From Gnetum montanum (Eukaryota; Streptophyta; Gnetopsida; Gnetales; Gnetaceae): 64,000 bases of DNA. The position numbers and the translations under genes were made by a program. Positions within the stretch are counted from its first letter, which is position 1; the number at the start of each line of letters is the position of its first letter. Shown one piece after another: positions 23,217 through 34,654 of the stretch. Where the stretch lies: assembly GCA_015680685.1 (NCBI GenBank), contig MNCI01005364.1, positions 188,261-252,260 on the forward strand, in the 5' to 3' direction. Under the pieces are notes generated by a model, which ran no database searches, had not been told where the DNA came from, and was given only the letters and a program-made list of their open reading frames with translations.

Positions 23217-24640
23217 TTGTTCTTGGATGTGTTTAAGAAAGTGATAGATCAAATGTCAATGGTCAAAGAGTTCTTGGATGTGTTTAAGAAAGAATTTCCT
23301 AGAGTGCCTCCTCACAAAGAGATTAAGTTTGAGATTACACTCAAACCTAAAACTCAATCAATCTTGAAGGCATCTCACATGATGTCTTTAGTGAAGTTGG
23401 TAGAACTCAAAGTGCATATTTGAAAGTTTTTGTACTAGGGTATAATTGGCCAATTATTTCATCTTCAAATTCACTAGTGCTTTTTGTGAAGAATAAGGAT
23501 GATAGTTTGAGATTATGTATTAAATTATAGAAAACTGAATTTAGTGAAAATTAAGAATTAGTACCCTTTACCTAGGATCAATGACTTATTAAATCATTTG
23601 AGAAAACCTAAGATATTCTCTAACATTAATTTGAAGTCTAGGTATCATCAAGTTAGGACAAGAGGAGAATGTTCTTAAAATAGCCTTCAAAAAAAGATAT
23701 GGACATTATGAATTCTTGGTCATGTCCTTTGAACTTATAAATGCAGAAGTAGTTTTCATGCATTCGATGAATAGTATGCTACATTCTTATTTAGATTAAT
23801 TTATCGCTATCTTCATTGATAAAATCTTGGTTTACTATAAGAATGAAGAGAAGCATAATAAGCACTTGAGAATAATATTATAAATCTTGAGAGACCAATA
23901 GCTATATGTTTATTATTTTAAATGTGCATTTTAAAAGTTAGAGATACCAGTCCTTAGTCATGTGTTGTCTAGCATAGGTATAATTATGGATCCTTCTAAG
24001 ATAGCAGTAATTAAGAATTGGTCCATTTCAATCATAGTGAATGAAGTTAAAAGTTTCTTAGGTCTAGCAAGATATTACAAAATATTTGTAGATGATGTCT
24101 CTAAAATTACTACTCTTATACATAAGTTGCTTAGGAAGAATTATGTTTTCTCTTATTAAGATGCTTGTTAGAATGTGTTTAACCAACTAAAGTATAGATT
24201 GATCGTAGCTTCCATCTTGATCTCAAAAGTTCTTAGTAAGCCTTATAGTATGTACACTAATGCTTCTGGAGAAGGATTAGTTGGTGTTCGTATGCAAGAT
24301 GGCAAGGTGACTACCTATGCTTCTAAACAACTAAACCCCCATGAGATTGGGTATCTAACTAATAATCCAAATCTTGGTAGCATTATCTCTATCTTAAGAT
24401 ATGAAGATGTTACTTGTAAGATAAATGGATTACCTTCTACATAGATCACAAGAGTTTGTAGTATATTATGAATCAACTATAGTTGAACATGAGACTGAGG
24501 TGATGGGTAGAGCTTTTAGTACATTTTGACTTCACAATATAGCATCATCTAGAAAAAGGCAATAAGATTGTAGATGCACTAAGTAGGATAGCTATGAAAC
24601 TCTATAGTCTCATTATCTAAGTTCATGTAAAAGAAAATAT
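23217..24640 (+). pseudogene. Element F reverse transcriptase and RNase H remnant
   Basis: EFLDVFKKEFPRVPPHKEIK matches the chromovirus lead-in EF.DVFP.ELPG.PP.REI. Text resembling RT blocks (YPLPRINDLLN) follows in shifting frames. Positions 23962-24159 give VLSSIGIIMDPSKIAVIKNW and FLGLARYYKIFV (connection region). Positions 24175-24444 give YTNASGEGLVGVRMQDGKVT and YASKQLNPHEIGY, the RNase H start (DAS...GLG.VL.Q.GKV.AYASRQL). The D-A-S aspartate is now N. The region is heavily broken. Confidence 0.75.
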
Positions 24641-26040
24641 GGCTTCTTAGCATACTTCAGATTCTTATTGTCAAGAAAAGATTACAAATATTTCTTTATG
24701 AGACTAGTTTTTTTAATTGATAGTTCTGGCTTATTATGATTTACGTATAGGGTATATGTGTTGATTATAATCAAATAGATGCTACTTGATGAGGCCTATT
24801 TGAGTAAGCATCAAATACATCCAAGTAGCAATAAGATATATCACAACATCAAAACATAGTATTGGTGACACTGTATGGAGAAAGATGTGGGTGAGTACGT
24901 AGCTAAGTGTTTGGTGTGTCAGTAGAACCTTAGACACCTAGTGGTTATCTTCATACACACATCATTCCAATGTTGAAATGAGAAATCATTAGCATGAACT
25001 TCATTATTATATTTCCTTATACAAGAAGTAGGAAATATGCCATCCTTGGGATCATTGATCTTTTGATCAAGTCTTCCCACTTCTTAGCTATGAAAGAAAC
25101 ATCTAGTGTAGAGAAGATTTCTCAATTCTTGTTAGAGATCTTTAGATTGTATGGGGTTTAGAATAAGATTGTATTTGATTAATATGTCAATTTTACTTCT
25201 AGATTTTGATAGTCTTTTTGTAAAAATTGTAGGCTCTATGATAAATATCAGCTCAATGTATCATCCTTAGATAGATGGTTAGATATAGAGAATGAATTGA
25301 ATTTTAGAGGATATGCTTTGAGCTTATTCTTTGGATTATAGAGATAGTTGGAATAGAGTTCTTCATTTGGAAAATTTTTCATACAATATGATCTATGAAG
25401 ATAGCTTAAAAGTACCATCTTATGAAGTATTTAATCATAAACATTGTTGTACAACTCTTTGCTAGTCTTCTATGGAGGATAAACAAAAGAGCAAGATAGA
25501 TATCATTAAGAAGACTTCAAAACACATAAATATTGTTAAAGGTAGATTGTAGGTATCTCAAGATAAATATGCAAAAGTATGTCTGCAACAATAGGCAATC
25601 ATTAGAGTTTAACACTAGTGATCAAGTTTTTCATAAATTTTCACCATCAAACGGAATTACAAGGTCTCATAGAAGAGGAAAGCTAACTCCTTACTACATT
25701 GGTCCCTTTCCAATTTTAAGGAAAATTGGTGAAGTTTCCTATCAACTTGATCTTCCATAGTAGCTATAGTTAATTCATGATGATTTCATGTTCTATGTTG
25801 AGGAAGTATATTGTAGATCTTATTCTTAAGATAGACAATTAAGACATTAGGATTTAACCTAATGATAGTTCTATATAGTAACTAGTTAAGTTAGTGGGTA
25901 GGATGAAGAGTAGATACAGAAGTAGAATCATTCCAATGGTAAAGGTCATTTGGTAAAGACAGGAAATACAAGATGCAACATGGGAAGTATTAAAAGATCT
26001 ATATACCTTACACCTTAAGATATTTTAGGAGGAATATTCT
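24641..26040 (+). pseudogene. Element F integrase and chromodomain remnant
   Basis: The integrase core is hard to read. At 25660-25760 RRGKLTPYYIGPFPILRKIG and EVSYQLDLP match the chromovirus C-terminal module (GKL.PRYIGPF.I..R.G.VAY.L.LP). At about 25930-26020 IIPMVKVIW and ATWEVLKDL match the chromodomain-type tail (IP.VKV.W......ATWE). This tail is what places the element in the chromovirus branch. Confidence 0.7.
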
Positions 26041-26063
26041 TAAGGGAGGGGGTGTGGAGGAAG
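26041..26063 (+). other. Element F polypurine tract
   Basis: The purine-rich GGGAGGGGGTGTGGAGGAAG lies immediately before the LTR start TGTAATACCCC. Confidence 0.7.
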
Positions 26064-27368
26064 TGTAATACCCCTACCTTAGATATTCTTTACTCCTTGG
26101 TATATTTGTGATTTAAATCCTTGATGTCTTGTTTGCTAACCTATGTCTAGCTTTATTAACCTTTGTATTATGGTTGACTATGCTTTTTGAGCTATGTGTC
26201 TGGCTACTCTTTTTAAATAACATTTTTCAATGGATGCATTTTAAATGTTATATTTTCTTTTTTTTTTCTTATTAAAATTTTATTTTATTTTAGGTATTTT
26301 TATTATTTTTATATTTTTATCATTTTGAGATTTATCTATTAACTTAACATATGCACAATAGCCCTTTCTGTTGGAATTTAAGTAAGAAGGTATTAGGCAC
26401 TAGAGGGGTCATTGGCACATAGAATACTACCTTAGTTTTAGCATACATTATTTGAATAATTTGTATTTTGGTAAAATAATATTTTTTATATTTTAATTTT
26501 AATTTTAAATTATTTTTAGCTTATTATTTAGAGGATCTCATGCTAGCATTTTGTTAGTTATGTTTTTGACCTTAGACTTTGTTATTAGTTTGGCATTGAT
26601 ACATGGCTATCAACTTGGGCTTAGTTATAGCTATTAACTTTCTCATAGGAGATGTTCATTAGACCAATGTTAGAAGAGATTTTAAAAATATTTTTAGAAT
26701 TACAAATGTTTTTAATTTCAATTTCCCTTAAGAGCACATTTTTTACTTAATGCTACTATGCCCTTGTAAGAATATATACTTAACAACTATTCCATAAGAG
26801 ATCATCCAATTACATAGCTAACATCTAGGAGATAAAACTAGGGAGACTCTAATGTTTTAAAGAGGAGCTAGATCTAGATTTGTGATATCAATGAGGACCT
26901 TTAGTGACATAGTTTTAGATGCCACTTAGATCTCATTATTCACTTGTGGTTTTTCCTAGGATTTGGAGGCTATTTAGGAGATTATAGCTGTGTGAGAATC
27001 CTTTCTGCAACATCATCAATTTCATGTAGCATATTTTGATGCTTTACTTCACTTTTATAAGTTTTGATAATTTTTTTCATATGCATATGTTTTAGTTGAT
27101 TCTAGTTTGATCAAAAATTGTTTGAAAAAATGTTTGAATTCTCATATTTAAATATTATATTGTTATTTATAGTAACTTGATTAATTTTTGAGATTTTTAG
27201 AATCCATGGGAACTTATTCAACATTTTGACTTAGTTTGATCATATTTTGACTCCTTTGAACCATGATCTACATTCATTCTAATTTTTTCCAAATTTTCAC
27301 ATATAAAACTAGGGTTTTGAGTATTTTTCATGTTTTTGACCCTTTAAATAATGTTAAACATTGATAAC
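26064..27368 (+). repeat. Element F 3' LTR, truncated by element A
   Basis: It parallels 12156-13470 for its whole length, including CCTTGATGTCTT, TAACCTTTGT, GGTTGACTATGC and the T-rich tracts, and stops where the A LTR begins. Confidence 0.75.
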
Positions 27369-28299
27369 TAATGAGTGGCGAGGTACCCCTACGTTCAACC
27401 ATACGAATACAACTGTTTCATGCATGATTCAGTCAAATTCCAAGGACTAAGTGCCTATGCACCTTTGTGGAACAAGGATAGGTTGGTCGATTATTGTCTT
27501 CCAAAACTTACTTGTATGTCACGATTGTATGGTTAAGTAAATTTGAGGCATATGATTTTTATAGCTTTTATGTTTTTATGTCCTGCTGCTAATAAGGGAG
27601 GAGAGAGAGAGAGAGATAACTAAGTGACTAATTTAACTTAACTACTAATTAACTAGGCTTTAAACTAATCCTAACACCAGTATCTATTCTCACTTACCAT
27701 ACACATCTTGAACTAGCGCAACACTCTTGGGATTACCAAATGCTAATCGTTACTGGGTTACCAAGTGTTACACACATGCTCGAAGTGATCATACTATGTG
27801 TGCTAATAATAGAAATGTAAAGTGCATAAAATAAAATAAAATATATGTAGAAGAAAATAAAATAAAGGAAATGAGTAAGAAAGAAAATCTTAAGTGCTAC
27901 AAGGATGAATCCAAGAGCTTGTCTTTATTGCAATACACAAGGTGTTCTTAGGTACACAATGCTGAAATAAAGATATGTCCACACTTAGACCTCCTGCTAT
28001 GGGCACTTGGAAAATACTCTACAAACGTTTCTCTACTTAACTACTAAAAGACTTTCTTCTAAGAATTTCTTCCAAGACTTCCTCCCAAGACTTTCTTCCA
28101 AGACTTTCCTTGAAAGACTTCCTTCCAAGACTTCCTCCTAAATTGTGCGCCTTGGCACTATATTTATAGGCTTGGGAGCAACTACTCTAATAATTAGAAA
28201 AATTGCCACTCTAATTTTATAGAAAATACCACTCTAATTCTAGAGAAAAATTTCCACTCTAATAATTAGAATAAACTACTAGAGTAACTACTCTCATCA
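27369..28299 (-). repeat. Element A 3' LTR
   Basis: Bounded by TAATGAG (decayed TGATGAG) and CTCATCA. It contains a (GA)n run at about 27598-27616. On the minus strand it has a TATA box (CCTATAAATATAG, near 28155-28167) and an AATAAAG signal near 27930. Confidence 0.8.
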
Positions 28300-28311
28300 T
28301 ACCCCCACGAC
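28300..28311 (-). other. Element A polypurine tract
   Basis: On the minus strand GTCGTGGGGGTA abuts the LTR. Compare GTCATGGGGGTA in B and E. Confidence 0.7.
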
Positions 28312-30390
28312 TGAATGAAAACTCATCCTCCAATTCCTTACAAACTATTGGGAATGTATGGGATTATTGACTAATTGACAACTGACGGTGAAATGGGATG
28401 ACAGACTCAATGTGCCCAGTGAACAGATCAATAAGCATATTACAACATTAGTGTTCATGACCATTGTGGTGAACACTCATACATAAATTACATCCAAGCC
28501 TTTATTTGGTAGCTTGTAGAGAAATAGAGAGAAATAAAATGAAGCATGTTTCCACCAATGCTAAGATTGCACCTTCCATTATTTATCCATAGCCATGCCA
28601 CCAAACTTTCTCCTTTCGTAAATGCTCTAGTTTCGGTCCATCCTAAGTGCTTCCTCCAAGCCTAGTTCATTGTTTTTATGAATGTCATCTACACACAACA
28701 TAGTCACAAATAATCAAGGATAGATAAACCACAATGCAGTTGATACCTTGCCTCGATATGAAGCGCATTGGCTGAGTTTTGGTTATGGCAAAAATTGGTT
28801 TGGAGATTTATCATAGGTGACTACCCAAGGTGTAGGGGTTAGGTGAATAGTAAAATGGAGAAAATTAAGAAATTTATGCCAGGGCCCCCACAACTAAGAG
28901 CCAACCTCTGGTAGCTATAAGATGGAAAAATATGAGGAACATGAAAGATGGGAAAAAATAACAATGGCAATGCCAATAAAATGGATGTCATGGATGGGGA
29001 TAAAACAAGAAATGATTGATTGTAGGAAATGTTTAAGGGAAAGAAGTTAATAATTCCACCAAAAAGAAATACCAATGGATCCTCCCCAAAGTAGGCTCAT
29101 GCCTTTTATGCCCTAACAAACCCACAAACCAAAGAGTCTGTAGGCTCAAGGAATGTCATTTGGAAGCAAGAGTTAAAAAATTACCCACAAGAATTCACCA
29201 AAGAAAAATAATGCATCAACCCAGAATGGACTAATGATAAAACTAACAATGAAGTGGAAAATGGGAAGAAAGATGGAGAGGAGAGAATGGAATGGAATCC
29301 CAAGAATAAGGTTGTGTAAAGCCCCTTATGTCTTTTATAGTTAATGTGACTAAGTAGAACTCATCTCAAGTCCAAACTCAAACAAACCACATCCATTAAC
29401 CTTGCATCAACACACTTGACCAATCCACACTTCCACAAAGAGTCACAACCATTCTGAGGAGAGCGAGATGAAGAAGTAAGAAGTGAGAAAGGGCCTTAGT
29501 TAGAGGGAACCTGTCTTTCTTTAACATGTCTTTTCAGTTCCATAACCAGTGCTTGTAGGCCATATTTCTTTATTATGTCTAAAGGGTGTGCCTTGAATTC
29601 TCACTCTCTCTTTTTTTCTCTTTCTTTTTTGCTTTTTTTTTTCGCATGAGAACCACACCGTGCAAAGACTTATTTTTATTCACTTGGCTTCCTAATTTTT
29701 GAACAATGTCAGAATGGTAGAAAACCTAAGAAAAAGCATCTAAGCACCCAAGAGAATGGCCAACACAAATGCATTAAATCCCCTTGAAGTCACACCCTTT
29801 TCATCCTTTGAGTCTTTCCTTACTTTAAAAAATACCCAGCCACCAATTCATTAAAAGTTTACTTAGAAAAAGAGGACTGTACAATTCCAAGCCAAAGGAG
29901 ATCATTGAGTTGTATGGATGCATGGACAGCATGGACTCATTGCCTATTTTACCAAAATAACCATAGCTTAATATCAGCATCATAATTCAAAGGTAAAACC
30001 CAAACATTAGCAATCAGTATGATATAATTCAATCCACCATCATGAGCACTTATTGGATGATGAAAAAAAGTAAATCAAGCAATCAAAAAAGTAGTAAAAA
30101 TATGAATGATGGTGTAAAAAAATAAGAAAAGTTGGAAAAATATGTAAAACAAAAATGTGTGAAACAAAAATTCAAAAAGAACTAAGGGCCTAGAATGGTT
30201 AGCATAGGTGGTCATCTCCCCCATGACTAAGTTGGAAGGAGGAGATCTAAAATAGTGAGCAAGGTCGTCCATCAATAGAGGTAGCATGTGTATTGGCTTT
30301 CCTAAGCTCATGGAAAGGTTTGGTTTGTTGGGTGAGGAGATTGGTAAGAATGCTATTGTACTAGTTTGTGTCCATGGGTGATTGATTATT
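28312..30390 (-). other. Element A 3' noncoding block
   Basis: About 2 kb without a supported gene. It is similar to 44202-46200 in element B (shared CTACCCAAGGTGTAGGGGTTAG, AGCACCCAAGAGAATGGCCA and CATCTCCCCCATGA) and in part to elements C and E. Short ORFs here (28839-29075, 30075-30311) are not conserved as proteins between copies. Confidence 0.65.
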
Positions 30391-32116
30391 CACTACACCA
30401 GAAAAGAGGAATTCATCAAGAAAATAATCAAAAATTGGATACTTGTCCTCTTTATTGTCCCATCACAATTGAGATAAATGATCAGCAACTACGTTCTAGG
30501 TGCCTTTATGATCGATCATCATAAGATCAAACTCTTGTAAGATTACAAGCCATTGTATGATACAAGGGCTTACCATTGGCTTATTCATGAGGAACCTTAT
30601 TGCATTATGATCTGTATGTATATATACTTTATATCCCAATACATAGTGTCTAAAATTTTTAGTGCAAACACTACAGCCATTAATTCTTTCTCTATGGTAG
30701 TGTAGTTAAGTTGTGCACTAGCGATACTTCTACTTGCACAATGGATGTAATAAGGATGCTTCTGGTCATCTAACTATGTAAGTATGGCTCCTAAGGCATA
30801 GTTGGACATGTCAGTCATGATATGGAATGGTTTGGACCAATCAGGAGATTGTAGAATGGGTGTTTCTACTAGCTTCTATTTCAGAGTTTGAAAAGCTAAT
30901 TCGCATTCCCTGGTCCACTCGAAAGGTATGTCTTTTTTTCTTAATTCTACCAATGGTTTGGCAACCTTTGAAAATTTCTCAATAAATCTCCTCTAGTAGC
31001 TAGTATGTCCAAGGAATGATTGAATATCTTTGACAGTTTTTGATTGATGGGTAATTCCTTGGATAACTTTGATTTTTTTAGGGTCTACCTCTATCCATGT
31101 GTGTGAGATTTTGTGCCCTAGTACTATGCCCTCTTGGCCCATCAAATGGCTTTTCTACCAGTTGAGCCTCAAATTAGTTTCTACACATATTGTTAACACT
31201 TTATCCAATTGATCCAAGGCTTGATCAAAGTTTGCTCCATAGGTGAAGAAATCATCCATAAAGACTTTTACACCATTTCCTATCTATTGTTGGAAGATTC
31301 TTAGAACTAGTTGTTGAAATGTTGTAGGGGAATTGCACAAGCCAAATGGCATTGGATTGTATGCAAACATTTCCCAAGGACTAGTGAATGTAGTCTTGGC
31401 TTGGTCTTCTAGGGCTATTTGTATTTGATTATATCCACTATATCCATCCAGAAAACTATAGTAGCGATTCCCTGCGATGGTGTCTAAGACTTGGTCAACA
31501 AATGGTAATGGAAAGTGATCTTTGAATGTTTCCATATTCAATAGCCTAAAATCTATGCACACCCTCCATTTGCCTCCCTTTTTAGGCACAATAACTAAAG
31601 GGCTAACCCATTCGCTATCAACAATGGGGTATATGAACCCAGCCTTGAGAAGTTGTTCGATTTCTTCCTTAACTACTTGCTTCAACTTTGGGTTCAAACG
31701 CCTCTATAGTTGTCTTCGAGGCTTCATGGAGGGGTCATTGTAAATTATATGTTGGCATATCCTAGTATCTATTCCAATTAATTTGGGATATGACCAAGCG
31801 AAGGCTTCTAACCATTTATTTATTACCTTCAGTAGTTCTTCTTTCTGTTGAGAAGTAAGCTTAGCATTGATAATTACCAGTTTTCCATTTAAGGAATGTG
31901 TATTCCATACCCGTGGCAAATGGTTTCAACTCGAGGGGCTCCTGCTTAAATTTATCAAGGATTTCAAACTTCCCCCAGTTGACATTTTCAAGGCTAAAAC
32001 TTGGAAGTTGGTAGTGGACTTGCTCTAATGAGTCTATGCTATCAATGTAAGTGCAAGTCAAACCCTTAGTTGGTTCCATGCATATGAGTGAACTACTTTC
32101 TTGATTAGCTATCAAC
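30391..32116 (-). pseudogene. Element A reverse transcriptase and RNase H
   Basis: A 137-residue open stretch (31697-31284) reads AGFIYPIVDSEWVSPLVIVP, KKGGKWRVCIDFRLLN, YSFLDGYSGYNQIQIA and MPFGLCNSPTTFQQ, all standard gypsy RT blocks. After a single stop comes VFMDDFFTYG, the Athila-type catalytic FMDD box, then the connection region with DPKKIKVIQ. RNase H follows with MTDMSNYALGAILT (D..S..A.GA.L), YTTIEKELMAVVFAL (the E..L catalytic block) and a decayed TDH. Upstream, 31919-31704 gives SWLEAFAWSY-type text before RT. Only scattered stops and shifts occur, so this copy is younger than F. The reading ends at DYFLDEFLF, just before where integrase should begin. Confidence 0.85.
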
Positions 32117-32740
32117 CACTGGGTGCCTTCTTATTGTGTGGCTGCTACATATAAGCATCTTTGTATGTTGATCACTTGTGCACACTGATTGCATGCAGGC
32201 AATGTTAAAGTTTGCACAAACCATGACCTCTGCACACAATTACACCCTGTGTCACCATATGTGATGCACATAACTTTCTTCTTCTCAATCTTTCCGAATG
32301 TATTTTCCTTTGATATTTCTAGGGAAAGATCGCAGATTCCTAGGTGTGCGTCAATGGTGCTTAGCCATGCTCTTCCCATTATGATTGGGAAGTCCCCCTT
32401 ACCATTATTTACCTAAATCACTAGTAATTCTACTAGGTACGACCACCCACAAATAGTGGTAACAATGTCTTCCACCAATCCCAATGGGATAGTGATGGAC
32501 TAGTTAGCCAACTCTAGATAGATGTTGCTCTTTTTCAATGGAGGCAGGTTCTAGGCCTTGTACATTTCTTGAGAAATTAAGTTGACATCAGAACCTAAAT
32601 CCAAAATAGCCTTACACAATGCATTTCCGATGATTTGTAAGTATATCAGAGGACTCACAAGATCAAAGAATTTCCTGGGAAGGTGGCTAGCTTTGAGAAA
32701 ATTGGTGATAGCATGTGTTAGCATGACCGTATGCATTGAG
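32117..32740 (-). pseudogene. Element A aspartic protease
   Basis: CKAILDLGSDVNLISQEMYKA holds the protease active site, reading D-L-G where D-S/T-G is usual. The region then matches element B nearly line for line, through IMGRAWLSTIDAHLGICDLS (the G.AWL flap-side block). Broken by a few stops. Confidence 0.75.
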
Positions 32741-33760
32741 TGTGATGGTTAAGTTGAAGGCGGCTTCAAAGTTTTGATTGATACTAAGGCGTCTAAGGAA
32801 TCAGCTGCTTATGATTGCAAGGGCTTGGTTGGTCTATTGGTTCTAAAGAAAGGTCTTTTTCTTCATGTGGTTGTTGGAACCAAAAGTAGGTTGAGAGTTA
32901 ATAGCCCTCGTGGCATTAAGTTGCTACGGTTGGGTAGGGATTTCACCTTGCATCGTGGGAGCAAGTGGTAGTGGGGCTATTGGTGGAAGAGATGTGGTCA
33001 GATAAGAAGGATGATATTCTTGTGGAATATCATCTCTAGAAGAGGAAGTCCCATAATACTTGCAGGCTTGGTAGTGAGGTTGAGAAGTGACATGACTAGT
33101 AGAGTCACATGGGGAGATTGGCTGCTGCATGTAATATCCATATGGGTTAGGTTTTTGGTAAGGACATTGTTCCCTTGGTGGTGGCATTCCCCATGATTGT
33201 GGATGCTACCACTATTGATATTGCTCAATCAATTGCAATGGAGTTCCACTGGGATAATATGTTAAGGGTTGGTGGAATTTCCTTAGGTTACCTTAAGGAT
33301 AAGGTAACCTTTGGGGTGTTTTCCTTTTGTTTAATCATGGGTTGAATGCATATACCCCAGACTCCTAAAGATGTTAGATTATAGGGCAACATCCCTTTGG
33401 ATGGTCATATTGACATATCTCACATCCACTGTCATTGTTTGTTTCCAAATCCACAACCTCTTCAATGATGGAAACTTTGCCCTTACCCTTGCTACATGCA
33501 TGTTTAGCCTCTTTCTTTTTTCTTTTCTCACTACCTTGCTCTCTAGACTCCTCTACTATATTAAGAATAGTTTGAAATCTATTTTCTAGAAAATCCCACA
33601 TTTGGTCTACCTTTGCCGAAACTTATGATGTCATCTTTTGGATAGGCAAAGTTTTCCTATTCGCCATCTCTTTGAGTGGTGACTCTTCTTCATCCTCACA
33701 AAATATTACTCCCCTCTTTCAAAGGGAAGGATCTTGGTTATACTCTTCTGCACTTTCTCT
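32741..33760 (-). pseudogene. Element A gag tail with CCHC knuckle and Pro/Tyr-rich linker
   Basis: Reading left from 33760, the sequence parallels the gag C-terminus of B (ESPLKEMANRKTLPIQK). It is followed by the knuckle CEICQYDHPKGCCPI (C-x2-C-x3-H-x4-C) near 33390-33430, then a Pro/Tyr/Gln-rich linker (33187-32924, for example PYQKPNPYGYYMQQP) leading to the protease. The N-terminal gag is missing beyond the 33760 junction. Confidence 0.75.
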
Positions 33761-34654
33761 GCATGCGATATCGTGGTCCGCCACCAAATCTATAAATAAG
33801 AGACGGCACTCCCCTTATTTTCCATCTGGATCTAGAAGTAGCAAAGCTCTGGCAGTTTGATCACTCCAGAGATAGATTAATTTCCCATGTGCCCGCAGTA
33901 GGAGTCCCCAAGTGAACGGATCTTTATTAGAGCAGCTTTGTACCTGAACGCAAGTTGTGTACGACAATAAAGATGAGCTTTGTGGATAAACCTTGCAGTG
34001 CATGGAATAGGTTTATTACATGTTATTTCCTACCTATTATTTATTACCTGTAGCAGCACAGCATGAGTACAACTTGATTACGAGCATCCACGGATGTGCA
34101 TGGCTAGTCAAGGAATCAGCTGCTCATCGCGATTAGATTCTCTCACCCTTAACTCCTAGAATGAAGAATCAGTACGACTTGATTACGAGCATTTACGGAT
34201 GTGTATGGCTAGTCAAGGAATCAGTTGCTCATTACACTTAGGCTAGTTATGTGCCTCTGTACGACCACTTCGAGCACGTGCGTTATATGTGGTGATCCTA
34301 GTAACGATTAGCGTTTGGTAGCCACAGTTGCATCAGTTCAAGGTGTGTACGGTAAGTGGGAACGGATGCTGATGCTAGTTAATTTAGACTTAGGACATTC
34401 GTTAGAGTTAGTTAGTCTTCTCAACCCTTCACTCATAGCATAGGAGAAAAACATAAAAACATATAAAAATCATATACCTCGGACTTACTTAACCATACAC
34501 CGTGACAACTACAAGTAAGTCTGGGAAGATAACGAACGATTAACCTTAAGTGTTCGATGAAGCGCATACGCATTTAGTCTGCGGAGTTCGACCGGATCGC
34601 GCGTGCTACACTCATTTCGTATGGTTGAGTGTAGGGGTACCTCACCACTCATCA
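33761..34654 (+). repeat. Oppositely oriented Athila-like LTR, truncated in U3
   Basis: It parallels LTR D from just upstream of the TATA box: AATCTATAAATAAGAGACGGC here versus ATCTATAAATAAGAGGTGGC in D. The match continues to CACCACTCATCA at its 3' end. Only a stub of U3 remains (GCATGCGATATCGTGGTCCG). AATAAAG near 33967 is the likely poly(A) signal. A segment of roughly 65 bp with GATTACGAGCAT and GGCTAGTCAAGGAATCAG is repeated about 100 bp apart (34069-34134 and 34169-34234). No primer site or gag follows, so it is a solo or rearranged LTR. Confidence 0.8.

Larger units (their letters stand above)
12156..27368 (+). mobile_element. Element F: decayed Tekay/Del-like chromovirus (Ty3/gypsy), interrupted
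   Basis: LTR starts at 12156 (TGAAACACCCCTACC) and 26064 (TGTAATACCCCTACC) are followed by more than 1.2 kb of parallel sequence. The 5' LTR is split by element G (13531-19982) and resumes to about 21745, where a tRNA-Met type primer site follows. Subtracting G, the LTR is about 3.1 kb, which is normal for this lineage. The internal region 21746-26063 holds gag, protease, RT, RNase H, integrase remains and a chromodomain-like tail in the usual order, all broken. The 3' LTR is cut at 27368 by element A, and its missing distal part was not found in the window. Confidence 0.8.
27369..33760 (-). mobile_element. Element A: Athila-like Ty3/gypsy element lacking integrase and 5' end
   Basis: The 3' LTR is 27369-28299 on the minus strand, with its polypurine tract at 28300-28311. 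Reading right to left, a gag tail (33374-33760), protease (32130-32740), RT and RNase H (30390-32116) and a noncoding block follow. After RNase H the reading runs straight into the noncoding block, leaving no space for an integrase. At 33760/33761 the gag sequence shared with element B stops and an oppositely oriented LTR begins. The RT catalytic box FMDDF and the family's tRNA-Asp primer type point to the Athila lineage. Confidence 0.75.
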
